Positions 7,241 through 7,333 of a stretch of DNA of 7,333 nt are shown here, in pieces. The stretch lies in assembly GCA_963628035.1 (NCBI GenBank), contig CAVGED010000143.1, forward strand, positions 1 through 7,333, in the 5' to 3' direction. The number at the start of each line of letters is the position of its first letter. The first letter of the stretch is position 1. Source of the stretch: 14-2 sp963628035 (lineage in GTDB: Bacteria > Bacillota > Clostridia > Lachnospirales > Lachnospiraceae). Below the pieces are notes generated by a model. It ran no database searches, had not been told where the DNA came from, and was given only the letters and a program-made list of their open reading frames with translations. A program made the translations under genes and the position numbers.

Positions 7241-7333
7241 ATGCCAAATTACAAGCCCATCATCCCATCGGAGCTTCAATCAGAGAAAGAAAAGAAGCTG
7301 CTGGCAGAACGGGAACGCATCGACACAAAGCTG
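7241..7333 (+). CDS. Unrecognised gene, 5' end only
   Basis: Starts MPNYKPIIPSELQSEKEKKL and continues for 31 codons to the window edge without a stop. The visible part is highly charged (Glu, Lys, Arg) and probably helical after the PIIPSEL segment, with no signal peptide. I do not recognise a family. It follows the R-M terminator and has a consensus ribosome binding site, so it belongs to a new transcription or translation unit. A link to the R-M system cannot be judged from this fragment. Confidence 0.7.
   Translation, partial: MPNYKPIIPSELQSEKEKKLLAERERIDTKL

Noticed and set aside
7241..7333. Naming the last gene (for example a recombinase acting on hsdS)
   Set aside because: Only 31 charged residues are visible and none match a recombinase motif; context alone does not justify a function.

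Overview
The window is most of a type I restriction-modification operon, all on the + strand. It probably comes from a Bacillota (Firmicutes) anaerobe of the Clostridia or Negativicutes kind. That guess rests on the strong AAGGAGG ribosome binding sites, moderate GC content, tightly packed genes, and protein wording (SRLDELIQELCP, RAEYG, RQTDRQT) typical of such loci; it is an inference, not a proven identification.

Layout: (1) positions 1-71 hold the 3' end of an upstream gene whose last residues look like the C-terminus of HsdM, the methyltransferase. (2) 68-1165 is a RhuM-family protein. (3) About 1107-2084 is a DUF1016/YhcG-type PDDEXK nuclease that has lost its N-terminus. (4) 2081-3970 is the specificity region, hsdS. 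It holds three target-recognition modules in a row, each followed by a conserved helical region, but split over three reading frames. (5) 3988-7152 is a complete HsdR motor/nuclease subunit (1054 aa, EcoR124I-like). (6) A rho-independent terminator lies at 7167-7206. (7) A new unrecognised gene starts at 7241 and runs off the window. Consecutive genes up to hsdS join by 4-base ATGA stop/start overlaps (68-71, 1162-1165, 2081-2084), which suggests one translationally coupled transcript. I see no internal promoter.

The striking part is hsdS. Four different simple tandem repeats lie within 1.3 kb: a 7-bp repeat (about 5 units) at the start codon, a 12-bp repeat (3 units, encoding ELTA, as in the EcoR124 spacer repeat) between recognition module 1 and its junction, a G8 tract exactly where modules 1 and 2 are out of frame, and a GACA repeat (7.75 units) exactly where modules 2 and 3 are out of frame. 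Losing one G fuses modules 1 and 2 into a normal-sized 443-residue HsdS. Gaining one GACA fuses module 3. The sequence as given makes a single-module half HsdS (219 aa). This looks like a double phase-variable switch that could yield half-S, module 1+2, 2+3 or 1+2+3 proteins, plus spacer-length change, all served by one HsdM and one HsdR.

Two further oddities are long, near-contiguous perfect palindromes inside coding sequence (287-315 in rhuM, 2598-2628 in hsdS), and a repeated junction sequence bracketing the DUF1016 gene that hints at cassette-like gene exchange between hsdM and hsdS.
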